Below are positions 35,370 through 44,954 of a stretch of 64,000 nucleotides of DNA, one piece after another. Both the position numbers and the translations under genes were made by a program. Numbering within the stretch: the first letter of the stretch is position 1; each line of letters opens with the position of its first letter. The DNA lies in contig NZ_CP007213.1 in the NCBI RefSeq assembly GCF_001411805.1, positions 2,604,001 through 2,668,000 on the forward strand, given 5' to 3'. Below the pieces are notes generated by a model that saw only the letters and a list, made by a program, of their open reading frames with translations, ran no database searches and was not told the DNA's origin. This stretch comes from Burkholderia plantarii (lineage in GTDB: Bacteria; Pseudomonadota; Gammaproteobacteria; Burkholderiales; Burkholderiaceae).

Positions 35370-37094
35370 ATGACACAGACCGCCCCCCTCCCCGACGCCG
35401 TCCAGTGGTCGGAAGGCATGATGCTCTCGCCCCAGCATCTGCAGCAGAACGACCGCTACTGGCACGCCCACCTGCGCCATCGCCTGCAGGCCGTGGCGCC
35501 GCATTTCTGGGGCGTGCTGAAGCTGCGCTTCGAGATGGTCAAGGAAATCCTCAGCATCGGCGAACTCGAATGCATCCTGCCCGACGGGCTGCTGGTGGCA
35601 TTCCCCGGCGGCCTGCCGCGCAACCCGCCCGGCAACGTCGAGATCGACGTCGGCGCCGCCTGCAAGAGCGGCCAGGCGCCCGTGAAGGTCTGGTGCTGGG
35701 TCAATCCGCGCGGCTCGCACGCGGCCGTGCAGGACAGCCAGGAGCGCCGCTACAACTCGGTGCTCGACGAGCCGAGCGTGGACGAGAACACCGGCGACAG
35801 CGCGCTCACGCTGCCGCGCCTGCAGGTGCGCTTCCACCTCTACCTCGGCGTGACCTCGCCCGCGCCGCACAGCGCGGTGCCGCTGCTCGAATTCGTGCGC
35901 GGCGAGAACCAGCAGCTGCAGATCACCCCCTATCACCCGCCGATGCTGCACGTCGGCACCGCCGACTGCCTCGGCGCCGCGAACCTCTGGCGCGGCCTGC
36001 ACGACTTCCACGACCGCCTGTGGGACAAGCTCGCGCAGCTCGGCGAGCCCGGCAAGGGCGGCGACGTCGACGACGGCGCCGGCAACGAACGGCGCCAGCA
36101 CCTGTCGGCCGCGCGCGCGATCGGCGCCTGCCTGCCGCCGTTCTCGACGCTGCTGGACGGCCGCACGCATCCGGAGGCGCTGTACCAGGCGCTCGCGCGC
36201 ATCGTCGGCTCGGTGTCGGCGATCGGCGCCAATCCGCTGCCGCTGCTGATGAAGCCGTACCAGCACGACGACTGCCTGCCGCAATTCCAGCAGGCGATGG
36301 ATTTCGTGCAGAGCCGCATCGACACCGTCGACACGCGCTACGAGACGCTGCCGTTCCTGCGCACCGACCAGCACGACCCGGGCCTCGTCGACGCCTGCTT
36401 CGAGCGCCGCGTGCCGGGCGGCATGGGCCACGAACTGATCATCGAGGTCGAGCCGCGCGAAGGCCAGACCGCCGCGCAAGTGCTGGCCTGGCTCGACGAG
36501 GCGGTGATCGCCGACGCCTCGGTGATGCCGCTGCTGCGCCGCGCGCGCGTGGCCGGCGCCTCGGTGCGCGCGCTGCAGCCGCACGAGATCGAGCGCGAGA
36601 AGCTGCGCTCGCAGGCCTGCCTGTTCGCCGTGAAGAACCAGCCGCTCGAACTCGACGACCAGGGCGCCCGGCACGCGTTCGGCGACGGCGCGCTGCTGCA
36701 GGTCGTGGGCCGCAAGAACGACGCGCTGCCCGCCTCGATCACGCTCTATCGCCAGAAGCAGAAGCACGGCGCGCGCGGCGCGACGGCATCGGTCGCGCCG
36801 GCCCAGCCGGCCCAGCCGCCGGTCCAGCCGCCGGTCCAGCCGCCGGTCCAGCCGAATCAGCCGCCGCAGCCGGTGGTCGAGCTTGCCGTGGAGCCGGCCG
36901 CGCCGGCGGCATCGCTGACGCCGGTGGCGCCGATGACGCCGTTCACGCCGGCCGCCGTGGTGTCGACGATCGCGGTCACGCCGGTGGTGCCGGTGGCGCC
37001 GACCGCGCCTGCCGCGCCGGGCGCCTCGTCCGGCCAATATGCGCCGCCGACACGCCCGGCGCCGCCGGCCACCCCGGGAGACGGCAATGCGTGA
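35370..37094 (+). CDS. tssK: T6SS baseplate adaptor TssK with Pro-rich C-terminal extension
   Basis: 574 residues. Residues about 1-460 are a complete TssK (VQWSEGMMLSPQHLQQNDRYW, a beta-sandwich shoulder, helical neck and C-terminal head with REKLRSQACLFAVKN). TssK trimers connect the baseplate to the TssLM membrane complex. About 110 residues follow the usual end (residue about 463 onward): Pro/Ala/Val-rich low complexity including PPVQPPVQPPVQP. The tail would reach toward the cytoplasmic domain of TssL, whose gene overlaps by eight bases. Confidence 0.92.
   Translation: MTQTAPLPDAVQWSEGMMLSPQHLQQNDRYWHAHLRHRLQAVAPHFWGVLKLRFEMVKEILSIGELECILPDGLLVAFPGGLPRNPPGNVEIDVGAACKSGQAPVKVWCWVNPRGSHAAVQDSQERRYNSVLDEPSVDENTGDSALTLPRLQVRFHLYLGVTSPAPHSAVPLLEFVRGENQQLQITPYHPPMLHVGTADCLGAANLWRGLHDFHDRLWDKLAQLGEPGKGGDVDDGAGNERRQHLSAARAIGACLPPFSTLLDGRTHPEALYQALARIVGSVSAIGANPLPLLMKPYQHDDCLPQFQQAMDFVQSRIDTVDTRYETLPFLRTDQHDPGLVDACFERRVPGGMGHELIIEVEPREGQTAAQVLAWLDEAVIADASVMPLLRRARVAGASVRALQPHEIEREKLRSQACLFAVKNQPLELDDQGARHAFGDGALLQVVGRKNDALPASITLYRQKQKHGARGATASVAPAQPAQPPVQPPVQPPVQPNQPPQPVVELAVEPAAPAASLTPVAPMTPFTPAAVVSTIAVTPVVPVAPTAPAAPGASSGQYAPPTRPAPPATPGDGNA
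36816..36851 (+). repeat. Three tandem 12-bp units in the tssK tail
   Basis: CCGCCGGTCCAG repeated three times exactly, encoding PPVQ units, with diverged copies on both sides. Likely variable in copy number between strains. Confidence 0.85.
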
Positions 37095-37866
37095 CGCCCC
37101 GAGCTGGCCGCAGCCGGGCCGCGATCATCCCGATCTGGTGGCGCGCTTCGCCGACTTCTATCAGGAGCTGGCGGCGATCAAGGCGGCCCAGGCGGGCGGC
37201 TGGCTGGCCGCCTACCTGGCCGGCGACGACTCGCCCCAACCGGTCACCGGCAGCGAGTTCGCCAGGCGCGTCAACGCGCGGCTGCTCGCGTCGCTGCAGC
37301 GCCAGGCGCGCCGCTACGCCGACGACACCGGCACCGCGGCCGGTCAGGCCGAGCGTCAGGCCCGCTACCTGATGGCCGCGCTGGCCGACGAGGTGCTGAT
37401 CTTCGAACTCGACTGGCCGGGCCGCGATGCGTGGCTGTCGGTGCTGCTCGAGCAATCGATGTTCGATTCCAGCAACGCCGGCTCGCGCTTCTTCACGATG
37501 GCCGAGCAGCTCGTGCATGAGACGCCGCGCACGCCGCTGCAGGCCGAACTCGCCTCGGTGTTCCTGCTCGCGATGGAGCTCGGCTTCAAGGGCCGCTATC
37601 GCGCGCGCCAGGCGCAGCCGCATCTGGAGAAGATCCGCGGCCAGCTCTACCAGGTCGTGTTCGCCGCCGCCGGCAAGCTCGACGACGACCAGCCGGCCTT
37701 CGCCGAAGCCTACGCGTATCCGCTCACGGGCCGCCGCGACGAGCGGCTCGCGCCGCTCACGCCGTGGCGCAATCTCGGGCTCTACGGGCTGATCGGCTAC
37801 CTGCTGCTGTCGGTGGTGACGTGGTTCGTCCTGATGCACCCGTTCGAACATTACTTGAATAGCTAG
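37087..37866 (+). CDS. tssL: T6SS inner-membrane protein TssL (DotU/IcmH)
   Basis: 259 residues from ATG 37087 (GGGAGACGG in front; eight-base overlap with tssK). The DotU domain is cytoplasmic and helical (YLMAALADEVLIFELDWPGRDAW, ASVFLLAMELGFKGRYR). One C-terminal membrane helix (GLYGLIGYLLLSVVTWFVLM) precedes a short periplasmic tail. There is no peptidoglycan-binding OmpA-like domain, so anchoring to the cell wall must come from another protein. It partners TssM and TssK. Confidence 0.93.
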   Translation: MRDAPSWPQPGRDHPDLVARFADFYQELAAIKAAQAGGWLAAYLAGDDSPQPVTGSEFARRVNARLLASLQRQARRYADDTGTAAGQAERQARYLMAALADEVLIFELDWPGRDAWLSVLLEQSMFDSSNAGSRFFTMAEQLVHETPRTPLQAELASVFLLAMELGFKGRYRARQAQPHLEKIRGQLYQVVFAAAGKLDDDQPAFAEAYAYPLTGRRDERLAPLTPWRNLGLYGLIGYLLLSVVTWFVLMHPFEHYLNS

Positions 37867-37890
37867 CAGAGTCAGGCAGGAGCGCAATTC

Positions 37891-40800
37891 GTGGACGCAT
37901 TACAGAAATCGACCGCCTGGCTGAAGGCGCAGACCGGCTGGGCTCCCGAGCCCGGCACGCTCAAGCTCGTGCTGATGGCGGCCGCCGCCGTGCTGGCGCT
38001 GCTGGTGCTGCTGAAGCTGGCCGGCAAGCTGTGGGCCCGGCTCAAGCCGCTCGTCAAGGCGCCGGCCGTGCCGCCGCTGTGCGGCTGCGAACCGGCCGCC
38101 GGCAACCGCGTGAAGGGCTGGATCGAGCGCGCCACGCTGGCCGTCGACTACCTGCGCACCGGCCGCGAATGGCGCTACGGCACGCCGTGGCTGCTGATGC
38201 TCGGCCAGGCCGGCGCCGGCAAGACCAGCCTGCTCGAATCGGTGGGCCCGCAGCACACCCAGCCGCTCGACGAGCGCCAGAAGCAGCTCGAACTCGAGGG
38301 CGCCAGCTGGTATGCGCTCGACCAGGGCCTGGTGCTCGATCCCGACGGCAAGTGGCCCGAGTCGGCCGCCACCGTGGCGCTCGGCGACGGCACCGCCGAC
38401 GACGCGGACCTGCGCCGCTGGCAGAAATTCCTCGACCAGCTCGACGCGCTGCGCCCCGAGCGCGCGCTCGACGGCATCGTGCTGGCGGTCTCTGCCACCA
38501 CCTTCCTGCAGCGCGATCCGGCCCGGCTGATGGCGGTCGCGCAGAACGCGCGCCAGCAGCTGCGCACCATCGAGGAGCGGCTCGAATTCGCGCTGCCCGT
38601 CTACGTGGTGGTGACCGCCTGCGATCACGTCGAGGGCTTCAGCGCGTTCTGGCGCTCGCAGGCGCCGCAGCGGCACGCCGAGATGGTGGGCTGGTCGGCG
38701 CCAAGCCAGTCGCTCGAAACGCCGCCCGCGCAGTGGGGCGCCACCGTGTTCGAAGCGATCGGCGCGCAGCTGCAGGCGCTGCAGGTGGAAACCGCCGCGC
38801 ATTGCGAGCGGATCGCCGAGCACGACGCCGATCCGATGTTCCTCTACCCGCTGCGCTTCGCGCAGCTGCAGGCGCCGTTCGAGCAGTGGCTCGCCACGGT
38901 GTTCCAGGTCTCGGCCTGGGAGACCACGTTCTTCCTGCGCGGCGTCTATTTCACCGGCACCGTGGCGGACCACGGCGACCAGGTCGAGCATCGCGACGGC
39001 CCGCGCCGCGACGTGGCGTTCGTGCGCGACCTGATGATCGACAAGGTGCTCGCCGAGAAACACCTGGCCCGCCCGACGCGGGCCGGCGTCTGGTCGCGCA
39101 ACCTGCTGATCCGCCGCGTGCAGTGGTTCGGCGTGATCGGCTTCTCGCTGCTGCTGATCGCGTTCGCGGTGCGGGTCTGGATGATCGACGCGCAGATCGA
39201 CCGCGTGGTGCAGGCGCTCGAACGGATGCAGCAGTTGCAGGCGCCCGTGCCCGGCGCCGGCTGCATCGCGCAGGCGCCCGTCTACCAGCTGGTCGAGCAG
39301 GTCGCGCAGATCGACGCCGACGCGAGCAGCTGGCTGCTGCCGGTGTCGCTGGTCGACTCGCGCCTGAGCAGCCAGAGCGCGCGGCGCGTGATCGACACCG
39401 CGTTCCGCAAGGTGATCCTGCCGGGTCTCGCCTGCCAGCTCTCGCAGCGCGCCGGCGAACTGGGCGCCGAGGCCACCCGCGGCATCATCGCCGGGCTCGA
39501 CTACACGCAGGCACTCGGCCAGCTGAACGGCTTCGTGCAGCGCGTGGACCAGTACGAACGCAACGCGAGCCGCTTCCAGCGCCTGCTCGGCAAGACCCCC
39601 TACGCGAAGGACCGCGCGCCGCTGCCGGGCTTCTTCGATCTGGTCGAATACGCCTACCGCACGCCGGTGCCGCCCTACGTGCGCAGCCGCCCCGGCCTGC
39701 TGCCGGCCACGCTCGCGGCCCTCACCGACCAGGATTTCAGCGGTGCCATCGCCACCCCGCCGCAGCTGAAGCAGAACGTCGGCAACCACATCGCCGCGCT
39801 GGCCGCGCAGGCGGGCAGCCTGCTGCAGTCGGAGCTGCAGGCCGGCCTGCCGCTGCTCGATCAGTTGCAGGCGAAGAAGCAGCCGATCCTGCCGCACGTG
39901 CGGCAGTTCACGCACTGGCTGAACTGGATCCGCACCGCGTGGCTCGGCTCCAGCGCCACCGACAACCCGATCCTGACCGTGCAGAACCAGCTGGTGGCGA
40001 GCCTCAAGCCGCTCGTCACCGATTTCGGCTATCCGTCCTATCTGCAGGCGCAGGTCGGCGCGCAGTTCGACGCCGCGCATCAGTATCCGCTCGCGATGCA
40101 GACGCTCAACAGCCTGTCGCTGCCCGGCTACGGCCCGCTGTTCGTCAACCTCGACGGCCGGATCGCGCTGAACCCGTCGATGCAGGGCGAGCTGACCGGC
40201 CTGAACGCGTTGAGCAGCCTCGGCTACATGTCGATCAACCCGCTCACCGCGTTCAGCTGCACCGGCAACCTCGCCAACTGGAGCCCGGGCCTGCTGAAGG
40301 ACGCGAACCAGTACGCGGCCGACTACCAGACGTTCCTCGCCCAGCCGGCGCTGAAGGGCGGCCAGCCCGACGCGCTCTATCGCCAGCTGGCCCGCTACCA
40401 GCTCGAGCTGGCGATGAACAACGACCTCGCGCAGGCGCAGGCCGCCGCCGGCCTCGCCACGAGCGGCACCGACACCAGCACCGAGGCCCAGCAGAGCGCC
40501 GACAGCGGCAACTTCGCGACGATCTCGCCGCTGGTGCTGAACGTCGAGAAGCAGTTCCGCGCGCTCGGCATGGACGGCAGCGCCACCCAGCTCACGCAGT
40601 GCGCGCACCAGTACGCCAACAGCCAGCTCGGCCGCATCTCGCTGCTGGCCGACCAGAGCCAGCTCTACCAGCCGGCCTACCTGCCCGCCTCGCAGGATCC
40701 GGACGCGTACTTCTTCGACCTCGGCAGCACGCCGGTGGTGACCGACATGCTGGCGCGCCAGGTCAGCCGCGTGCAGGTGCTGGTGGGCTACGCGCAGCCG

Positions 40801-41925
40801 TTCCTCGACTATCTCGGGCAGGCCGGGCCGGCGGCCTCGAGCACGAGCCCCAACACCGCGAACGCGGCCTACTGGAACAACACCGGGAGCGAGATCAAGC
40901 GCTACACGCAGGGCAAGGATCCGAACTCGCAGCCGGCCGTGCTCGACAACCTGTTCCTGAAGGTGCTGCCGGCGCTGCAGAACAGCAACTGCGGCGAGCA
41001 GCTGGCCGCGTACTCGTCGCCCGCCCTCGGCAACGACCTGTTCTCGAACCATCGCGGCCAGCTGATGCAGAGCGTGCAGATGCGCTGCAAGGGCGAGCGC
41101 TACGCGCAGGCGCAGAACGCCTACCAACCGGTGGCGAGCCGCTTCAACCGCGAGCTGGCCGGCCGCTATCCGTTCGGCACGCTCGACGCCGACGACGCGG
41201 GCCTGAACGCCGTGAAGAGCTTCTTCACCGACTACGAGAGCCGGCGCGCCGCGCTCGAGAAGCAGGTGGCGGGCCTCAAGGATCCGTACTGGAAGAACGT
41301 GCGGCAGTTCCTGGCGCAGCTCGACCAGGTGGACGCGTTCCTGCAGGGCAACGTGGTGCCGGCGTCCGCGCCGGGCGACGCGGCCGGCGCGGGCAGCGCG
41401 AACACCACCGGCGACGCCGCCCCGCTCGTCAGCCTGAACGTGAACTTCCGCGCGCTGAAGCCCGGCGCGAACGGCAGCAACCAGATCAGCGAAATGAACC
41501 TGGTGTCGGGCGCCAAGGGCGTGTCGTTCCCGAACGGCGGCAGCGCCATGGACTGGCAGTTCGGGCAGCCGCTGGTGCTCGACCTGTCGTGGGCCGGCCT
41601 GTCGCTGTGGCGGCCGTCGCTGGCCGTCACCGCGCCCGACCTGCAGGTGGACGGCAATACCGCGTCGTTCGCGGCCACCGGCAACTGGGCGCTGCTGCGC
41701 ATGATCGAGCGCCATCGCCCCGATTCGGAGCCGGCCACCGATCCGCGCGACGCGTCGCGCGCGCTGCTGCAGTTCGACGTCCCGGTGCTGCAGGCGAAGC
41801 CGGCCGGCAGCCCCGTCACCGACACCGCGCACGTGTTCCTCGGCATTCGCGTGTCGAACGTGAACGCGAAAACCCCCACGCCGCTGAAACTGCCGGTGGC
41901 ATTCCCGATTTCCGCACCCCAATGA
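37891..41925 (+). CDS. tssM: T6SS inner-membrane protein TssM (IcmF/VasK)
   Basis: 1,344 residues from GTG 37891. An N-terminal membrane helix lies at about 24-43. A Walker A (GQAGAGKTS, 105-113) starts the cytoplasmic NTPase domain. A second membrane helix lies near 410-432 (FSLLLIAFAVRVWMI). A large periplasmic part follows, and a C-terminal beta-rich domain near 1170-1340 is expected to bind TssJ. TssM is the core of the trans-envelope channel. The stop overlaps tssA by four bases. Most IcmF proteins show two N-terminal helices; only one is obvious here. Confidence 0.94.
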   Translation: MDALQKSTAWLKAQTGWAPEPGTLKLVLMAAAAVLALLVLLKLAGKLWARLKPLVKAPAVPPLCGCEPAAGNRVKGWIERATLAVDYLRTGREWRYGTPWLLMLGQAGAGKTSLLESVGPQHTQPLDERQKQLELEGASWYALDQGLVLDPDGKWPESAATVALGDGTADDADLRRWQKFLDQLDALRPERALDGIVLAVSATTFLQRDPARLMAVAQNARQQLRTIEERLEFALPVYVVVTACDHVEGFSAFWRSQAPQRHAEMVGWSAPSQSLETPPAQWGATVFEAIGAQLQALQVETAAHCERIAEHDADPMFLYPLRFAQLQAPFEQWLATVFQVSAWETTFFLRGVYFTGTVADHGDQVEHRDGPRRDVAFVRDLMIDKVLAEKHLARPTRAGVWSRNLLIRRVQWFGVIGFSLLLIAFAVRVWMIDAQIDRVVQALERMQQLQAPVPGAGCIAQAPVYQLVEQVAQIDADASSWLLPVSLVDSRLSSQSARRVIDTAFRKVILPGLACQLSQRAGELGAEATRGIIAGLDYTQALGQLNGFVQRVDQYERNASRFQRLLGKTPYAKDRAPLPGFFDLVEYAYRTPVPPYVRSRPGLLPATLAALTDQDFSGAIATPPQLKQNVGNHIAALAAQAGSLLQSELQAGLPLLDQLQAKKQPILPHVRQFTHWLNWIRTAWLGSSATDNPILTVQNQLVASLKPLVTDFGYPSYLQAQVGAQFDAAHQYPLAMQTLNSLSLPGYGPLFVNLDGRIALNPSMQGELTGLNALSSLGYMSINPLTAFSCTGNLANWSPGLLKDANQYAADYQTFLAQPALKGGQPDALYRQLARYQLELAMNNDLAQAQAAAGLATSGTDTSTEAQQSADSGNFATISPLVLNVEKQFRALGMDGSATQLTQCAHQYANSQLGRISLLADQSQLYQPAYLPASQDPDAYFFDLGSTPVVTDMLARQVSRVQVLVGYAQPFLDYLGQAGPAASSTSPNTANAAYWNNTGSEIKRYTQGKDPNSQPAVLDNLFLKVLPALQNSNCGEQLAAYSSPALGNDLFSNHRGQLMQSVQMRCKGERYAQAQNAYQPVASRFNRELAGRYPFGTLDADDAGLNAVKSFFTDYESRRAALEKQVAGLKDPYWKNVRQFLAQLDQVDAFLQGNVVPASAPGDAAGAGSANTTGDAAPLVSLNVNFRALKPGANGSNQISEMNLVSGAKGVSFPNGGSAMDWQFGQPLVLDLSWAGLSLWRPSLAVTAPDLQVDGNTASFAATGNWALLRMIERHRPDSEPATDPRDASRALLQFDVPVLQAKPAGSPVTDTAHVFLGIRVSNVNAKTPTPLKLPVAFPISAPQ

Positions 41926-43097
41926 ACGCCATGACGACCCATCCCTCGCTGCTCGCCGATGCCCGCCGACATTTCCAGGAGACCCTGCGCATCGATTTCG
42001 ACGCGCTGCTCGCGCCGCTCGACGGGCACGACCCGTGCGGGCGGCCGGCGCGGGAAAGCCGCAGCTACGCGCAGATCGTCTACGAGCGGCGCCACGACGA
42101 CCCCACCCTGCCGATGGGCGCCTGGCAGCGCGACCTGAAGCGCGCCGACTGGCTCAAGGTCAGCCACCTGATCGCCGACATGCTGGCGCATGAGAGCAAG
42201 GACATGCAGCTGCTGGCCTGGCTCTACGAGGCGCAGCTCAAGCAGTACGGCATCGCCGGCATCGCGCCCACGCTGGTGCTGCTGCGCGAGATGGTCTCGC
42301 GCTACTGGGATCACATCCATCCGTTCCCGAGCCAGGGCGACTACGAGCATCGCGCCAACATCATCCGCTCGATTTCCGACAAGAACCTGGCGGCGCTGCG
42401 GCTCGCGCCGCTGATCCGGCTCGAGGAGGGCAAGGTCTACTGCTGGGCCGACTGGGAGCGCGCGCACTATCACGAGCGCGCGCGCGCCGGCGGCCGCACC
42501 GACCTGCCGGCCGAGGGCGCCACGCTCGCGCAGCTGCAGGAGGCGCTGCGCGCCACCTCGGCCGCCGACTTCCTCGAACTGCGCGCGCGCCTGTCCGATG
42601 CGCTGCAGGCGCTCGCGGAAACGAGCGCGGCGCTCGAGCCGCGCTTCGAGGGCGACGCGCCGAGCCTGCACAAGACGGTGGAGCTGCTCGAGTCGATCCG
42701 CTCGCTCGTCGACGGCGAGCTGCACAAGCAGGGCGTGCAGATCGAGCCGCCGGCGGTGGAGGCATCGCCCGCGGCAGACGCCGGGGCGGCCGGCGAGGAA
42801 ACCGGTGCGACGCCCGCGGCGGCCGCCCCGGCCGCGCACGGCATGGCCGAGGCGCCGGCCCTGGCCGCCGCGATCCGCGATCGCGCCGATGCCTATGCGC
42901 GGCTGGAGGAAATCGCCGAATTCCTGATCCGCATGGAGCCGCACAGCCCCGTGCCGTATCTGGTGCGGCGCGCCACGCTGTGGGGCCGCATGAACACGGC
43001 CGAGCTGTATCAGGAGCTGTTCCTGCGGCTGGGCGGGCAACTCAACATCTTCGAGATGGTGGGGATCGAGAACGCGCAGCCGAACAACCCGTCCTGA
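41922..43097 (+). CDS. tssA: T6SS cap/assembly protein TssA (ImpA-type)
   Basis: 391 residues from ATG 41922, coupled to tssM by ATGA. The ImpA_N domain spans residues about 20-150 (DGHDPCGRPARESRSYAQI, LLAWLYEAQLKQYGIAG, YWDHIHPFP). The C-terminal region has EFLIRMEPHSPVPYLVRRAT. TssA primes the baseplate and coordinates tube/sheath growth. Between them lies an Ala/Pro-rich linker (about 273-310). It appears to be the last gene of the main operon: a strong hairpin follows. Confidence 0.92.
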   Translation: MNAMTTHPSLLADARRHFQETLRIDFDALLAPLDGHDPCGRPARESRSYAQIVYERRHDDPTLPMGAWQRDLKRADWLKVSHLIADMLAHESKDMQLLAWLYEAQLKQYGIAGIAPTLVLLREMVSRYWDHIHPFPSQGDYEHRANIIRSISDKNLAALRLAPLIRLEEGKVYCWADWERAHYHERARAGGRTDLPAEGATLAQLQEALRATSAADFLELRARLSDALQALAETSAALEPRFEGDAPSLHKTVELLESIRSLVDGELHKQGVQIEPPAVEASPAADAGAAGEETGATPAAAAPAAHGMAEAPALAAAIRDRADAYARLEEIAEFLIRMEPHSPVPYLVRRATLWGRMNTAELYQELFLRLGGQLNIFEMVGIENAQPNNPS

Positions 43098-43108
43098 CAC
43101 GACATCCG

Positions 43109-43132
43109 GCCGGCCCGCACCACCGGGCCGGC
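43109..43132 (+). terminator. Hairpin at the end of the T6SS operon
   Basis: GCCGGCCCG, six-base loop, CGGGCCGGC: a perfect 9-bp GC stem twelve bases after the tssA stop. No T-tract. It could terminate or attenuate transcription into the effector-like genes that follow. Confidence 0.5.
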
Positions 43133-43172
43133 TCAACCGTTCGCCGGACCCGTTCCGGCACAGGAGATACGC

Positions 43173-43736
43173 ATGGTTTTCCTCTTCAGACAGGGCAGCA
43201 AGATCCTCTCCCAGCAGCTCGGCAATGCCTCCCGCCTCTCGCAGTCGACGGCGCAGCTGAGTGCGCTCGTCCAGTTTCAACGGCGCGACATCAGCTATGC
43301 GACGCCGGCCGTGCGGCAGCACGTCGACGACCTGCGCTCACGGGTGCCCGAGGTGCATGCGATCTGGTCCGGCATCGAGGCCCACGAGCAGTTGCATCCC
43401 GAGCGGCCCGAGCTGCACGTCGAGTTGGGCAACCGCAACCTCTACTCGCCGCAGGGCCACTCGCTCACCGTCAAGACGTCGAGCCCCCATCCGGCCGGGG
43501 ATCTCGCGCACGAAGGCCGGCACGCCTACGACGCCAATCGGGGCGTCCTGCTGGGCGACTCGCTGATCCAGGGGGAACTCGATGCCGTCGCGTCGCAGCG
43601 CCGCGCCTCGGACCAGGCCAGCGAACCACACCATGCGATCCTCGATTGGCCGGAACGGAAGGTCAAGCTGGAGTACGCCAAGCTCTACAACTTCGCCGAC
43701 CTGCCGGTGACGCGACCGGGCAAGTCGCTGACCTGA
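43173..43736 (+). CDS. Small HExxH protein; candidate zinc-metallopeptidase effector
   Basis: 187 residues, ATG 43173, AGGAGA upstream. No family recognised with certainty. Residues 111-120 read LAHEGRHAYD: an HExxH zinc motif with an Asp three residues after the second His, as in several gluzincin-type proteases. E135 (GELDA) lies 18 residues further on as a possible third ligand. A second HExxH string (HEQLH, 71-75) is less well placed. There is no signal peptide. Size and placement after the T6SS genes suit an injected protease of the M91/NleD-like kind, but that is inference. Confidence 0.65.
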   Translation: MVFLFRQGSKILSQQLGNASRLSQSTAQLSALVQFQRRDISYATPAVRQHVDDLRSRVPEVHAIWSGIEAHEQLHPERPELHVELGNRNLYSPQGHSLTVKTSSPHPAGDLAHEGRHAYDANRGVLLGDSLIQGELDAVASQRRASDQASEPHHAILDWPERKVKLEYAKLYNFADLPVTRPGKSLT

Positions 43737-43786
43737 CCGGATCAATCGAGAACGCGTCGCCGGCCGGCGGCGCAGGAGGAATCGCG

Positions 43787-44884
43787 ATGATGCCAAGCCA
43801 TGCGCCGGCGGCCGGCGCGCTCCGCCAACCGCCGGCGGACACGGCCGCCGTCACCACGCTCGACGCCGCGCTGCACGCACTGACCGAAGCCGACTGGCAC
43901 GCCTCGGCCCTGCTCGCGTGGCTGCCCTCGCTGCCCGGGCACGCGGCGACGCTCGCCCCGCCGGACCGCGTGAGCTGGCTGATCGGGCTGCGCCGCTGCT
44001 GGGAGCAGCATCACGAGGCGTTCGACGCGGCGGCGAAGCGGGCCCTGCTGACGCTGGCCGCCGCCTGGGCCTGCTGGCCGCTCGCGCTCGCGGTGGGCGC
44101 GTCGCTCACGCCGGACCAGCGGCGCGACCCCGCCGTGCTCGCGCCGCTCGGCCGCGCCTGCCACCTGGCCGGCGACATCGACGCGGCGCTCGACTTCGCC
44201 GTGACGATGCAGTTCGCCGACCCGGGCCGGCACGATCACGCGGCCACCTATCGCGACCTGCTCGCCTGGCGCGACTGGCGCCGCGGCTCGCTGCCGATGC
44301 ACGGCATCGCGCACGACGACGAGCCGCTCTACCTCGAGCCGCTCGGCCACCAGCACCTCGCCGATTTCCGCTGGCAGTACTACGATCCCGCGATCGCCGA
44401 ATGGTGCTGCCTGCCGCGCTTCGACGACGACGCCGCGTGGCACCGCTGGCTCGACGCCAGCTACGCGCAGGGCGACCGGCAGTTCGCCGTGATGCACCGC
44501 TCGTGGGGCTTCATCGGCAACGTCGGCCTCACGCAATACCGCGACATGGGGTTCTTCTACTACTGGATCGGCCGCGATTTCCAGGGCCACGGCTTCGGCT
44601 CCGGCGCGGCGGCGCTGCTGCTGGCCGCCGCGCACCGGCACGCCGGCATGCGCACCTGCTACGCCACGGTCTACGACACCAACGCCGCGTCGCGCCGGGC
44701 GCTGGAGAAGATCGGCTTCGTCGATACCGGCATCCGCGCCGTGCCGCCCAACGGCAACCAGCTGTTCTACCGGATCGGGGAGCCGGACGCGCCGGCGCGC
44801 ATCGCGAGCGAGCTGCACGCGCTGACCGACCGGCTCGAACTGGACGTGCGGGCCGCGGTGCCGCTCGCGAGCAGCGCCTCGTGA
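43787..44884 (+). CDS. GNAT-family acetyltransferase with helical N-terminal domain
   Basis: 365 residues from ATG 43787 (ATG 43790 also possible), with AGGAGGA six bases upstream. The N-terminal ~170 residues are Ala/Leu-rich helices (DAALHALTEADWHASALLAW), unlike any enzyme I recognise. Residues about 180-330 form a RimJ/RimL-like GNAT domain: YYWIGRDFQGHGFGSGAAAL carries the acetyl-CoA pyrophosphate loop (QGHGFGSG), and NAASRRALEKIGFVDTG is the usual late motif. The target is unknown; context allows modification of a T6SS component, an effector or a partner. Confidence 0.8.
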   Translation: MMPSHAPAAGALRQPPADTAAVTTLDAALHALTEADWHASALLAWLPSLPGHAATLAPPDRVSWLIGLRRCWEQHHEAFDAAAKRALLTLAAAWACWPLALAVGASLTPDQRRDPAVLAPLGRACHLAGDIDAALDFAVTMQFADPGRHDHAATYRDLLAWRDWRRGSLPMHGIAHDDEPLYLEPLGHQHLADFRWQYYDPAIAEWCCLPRFDDDAAWHRWLDASYAQGDRQFAVMHRSWGFIGNVGLTQYRDMGFFYYWIGRDFQGHGFGSGAAALLLAAAHRHAGMRTCYATVYDTNAASRRALEKIGFVDTGIRAVPPNGNQLFYRIGEPDAPARIASELHALTDRLELDVRAAVPLASSAS

Positions 44885-44954
44885 GCGCGCGCGCCCGGAT
44901 CGCGCGACGGCCGCCGGCCCCGCGCATGCCCATCCCGTTGCCGGAGGTGCAGCG

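Noticed and set aside
36816..36851. Considered as a CRISPR-like or intergenic repeat
   Set aside because: Units are 12 bp, directly tandem without spacers and in frame inside tssK.
35405..37372. Long Arg-rich open frame covering tssK
   Set aside because: Shadow frame; the tssK frame has family motifs and a proper start.
43338..43796. Minus-strand open frame over the HExxH gene
   Set aside because: Shadow; the plus-strand gene has a ribosome site and sensible composition.
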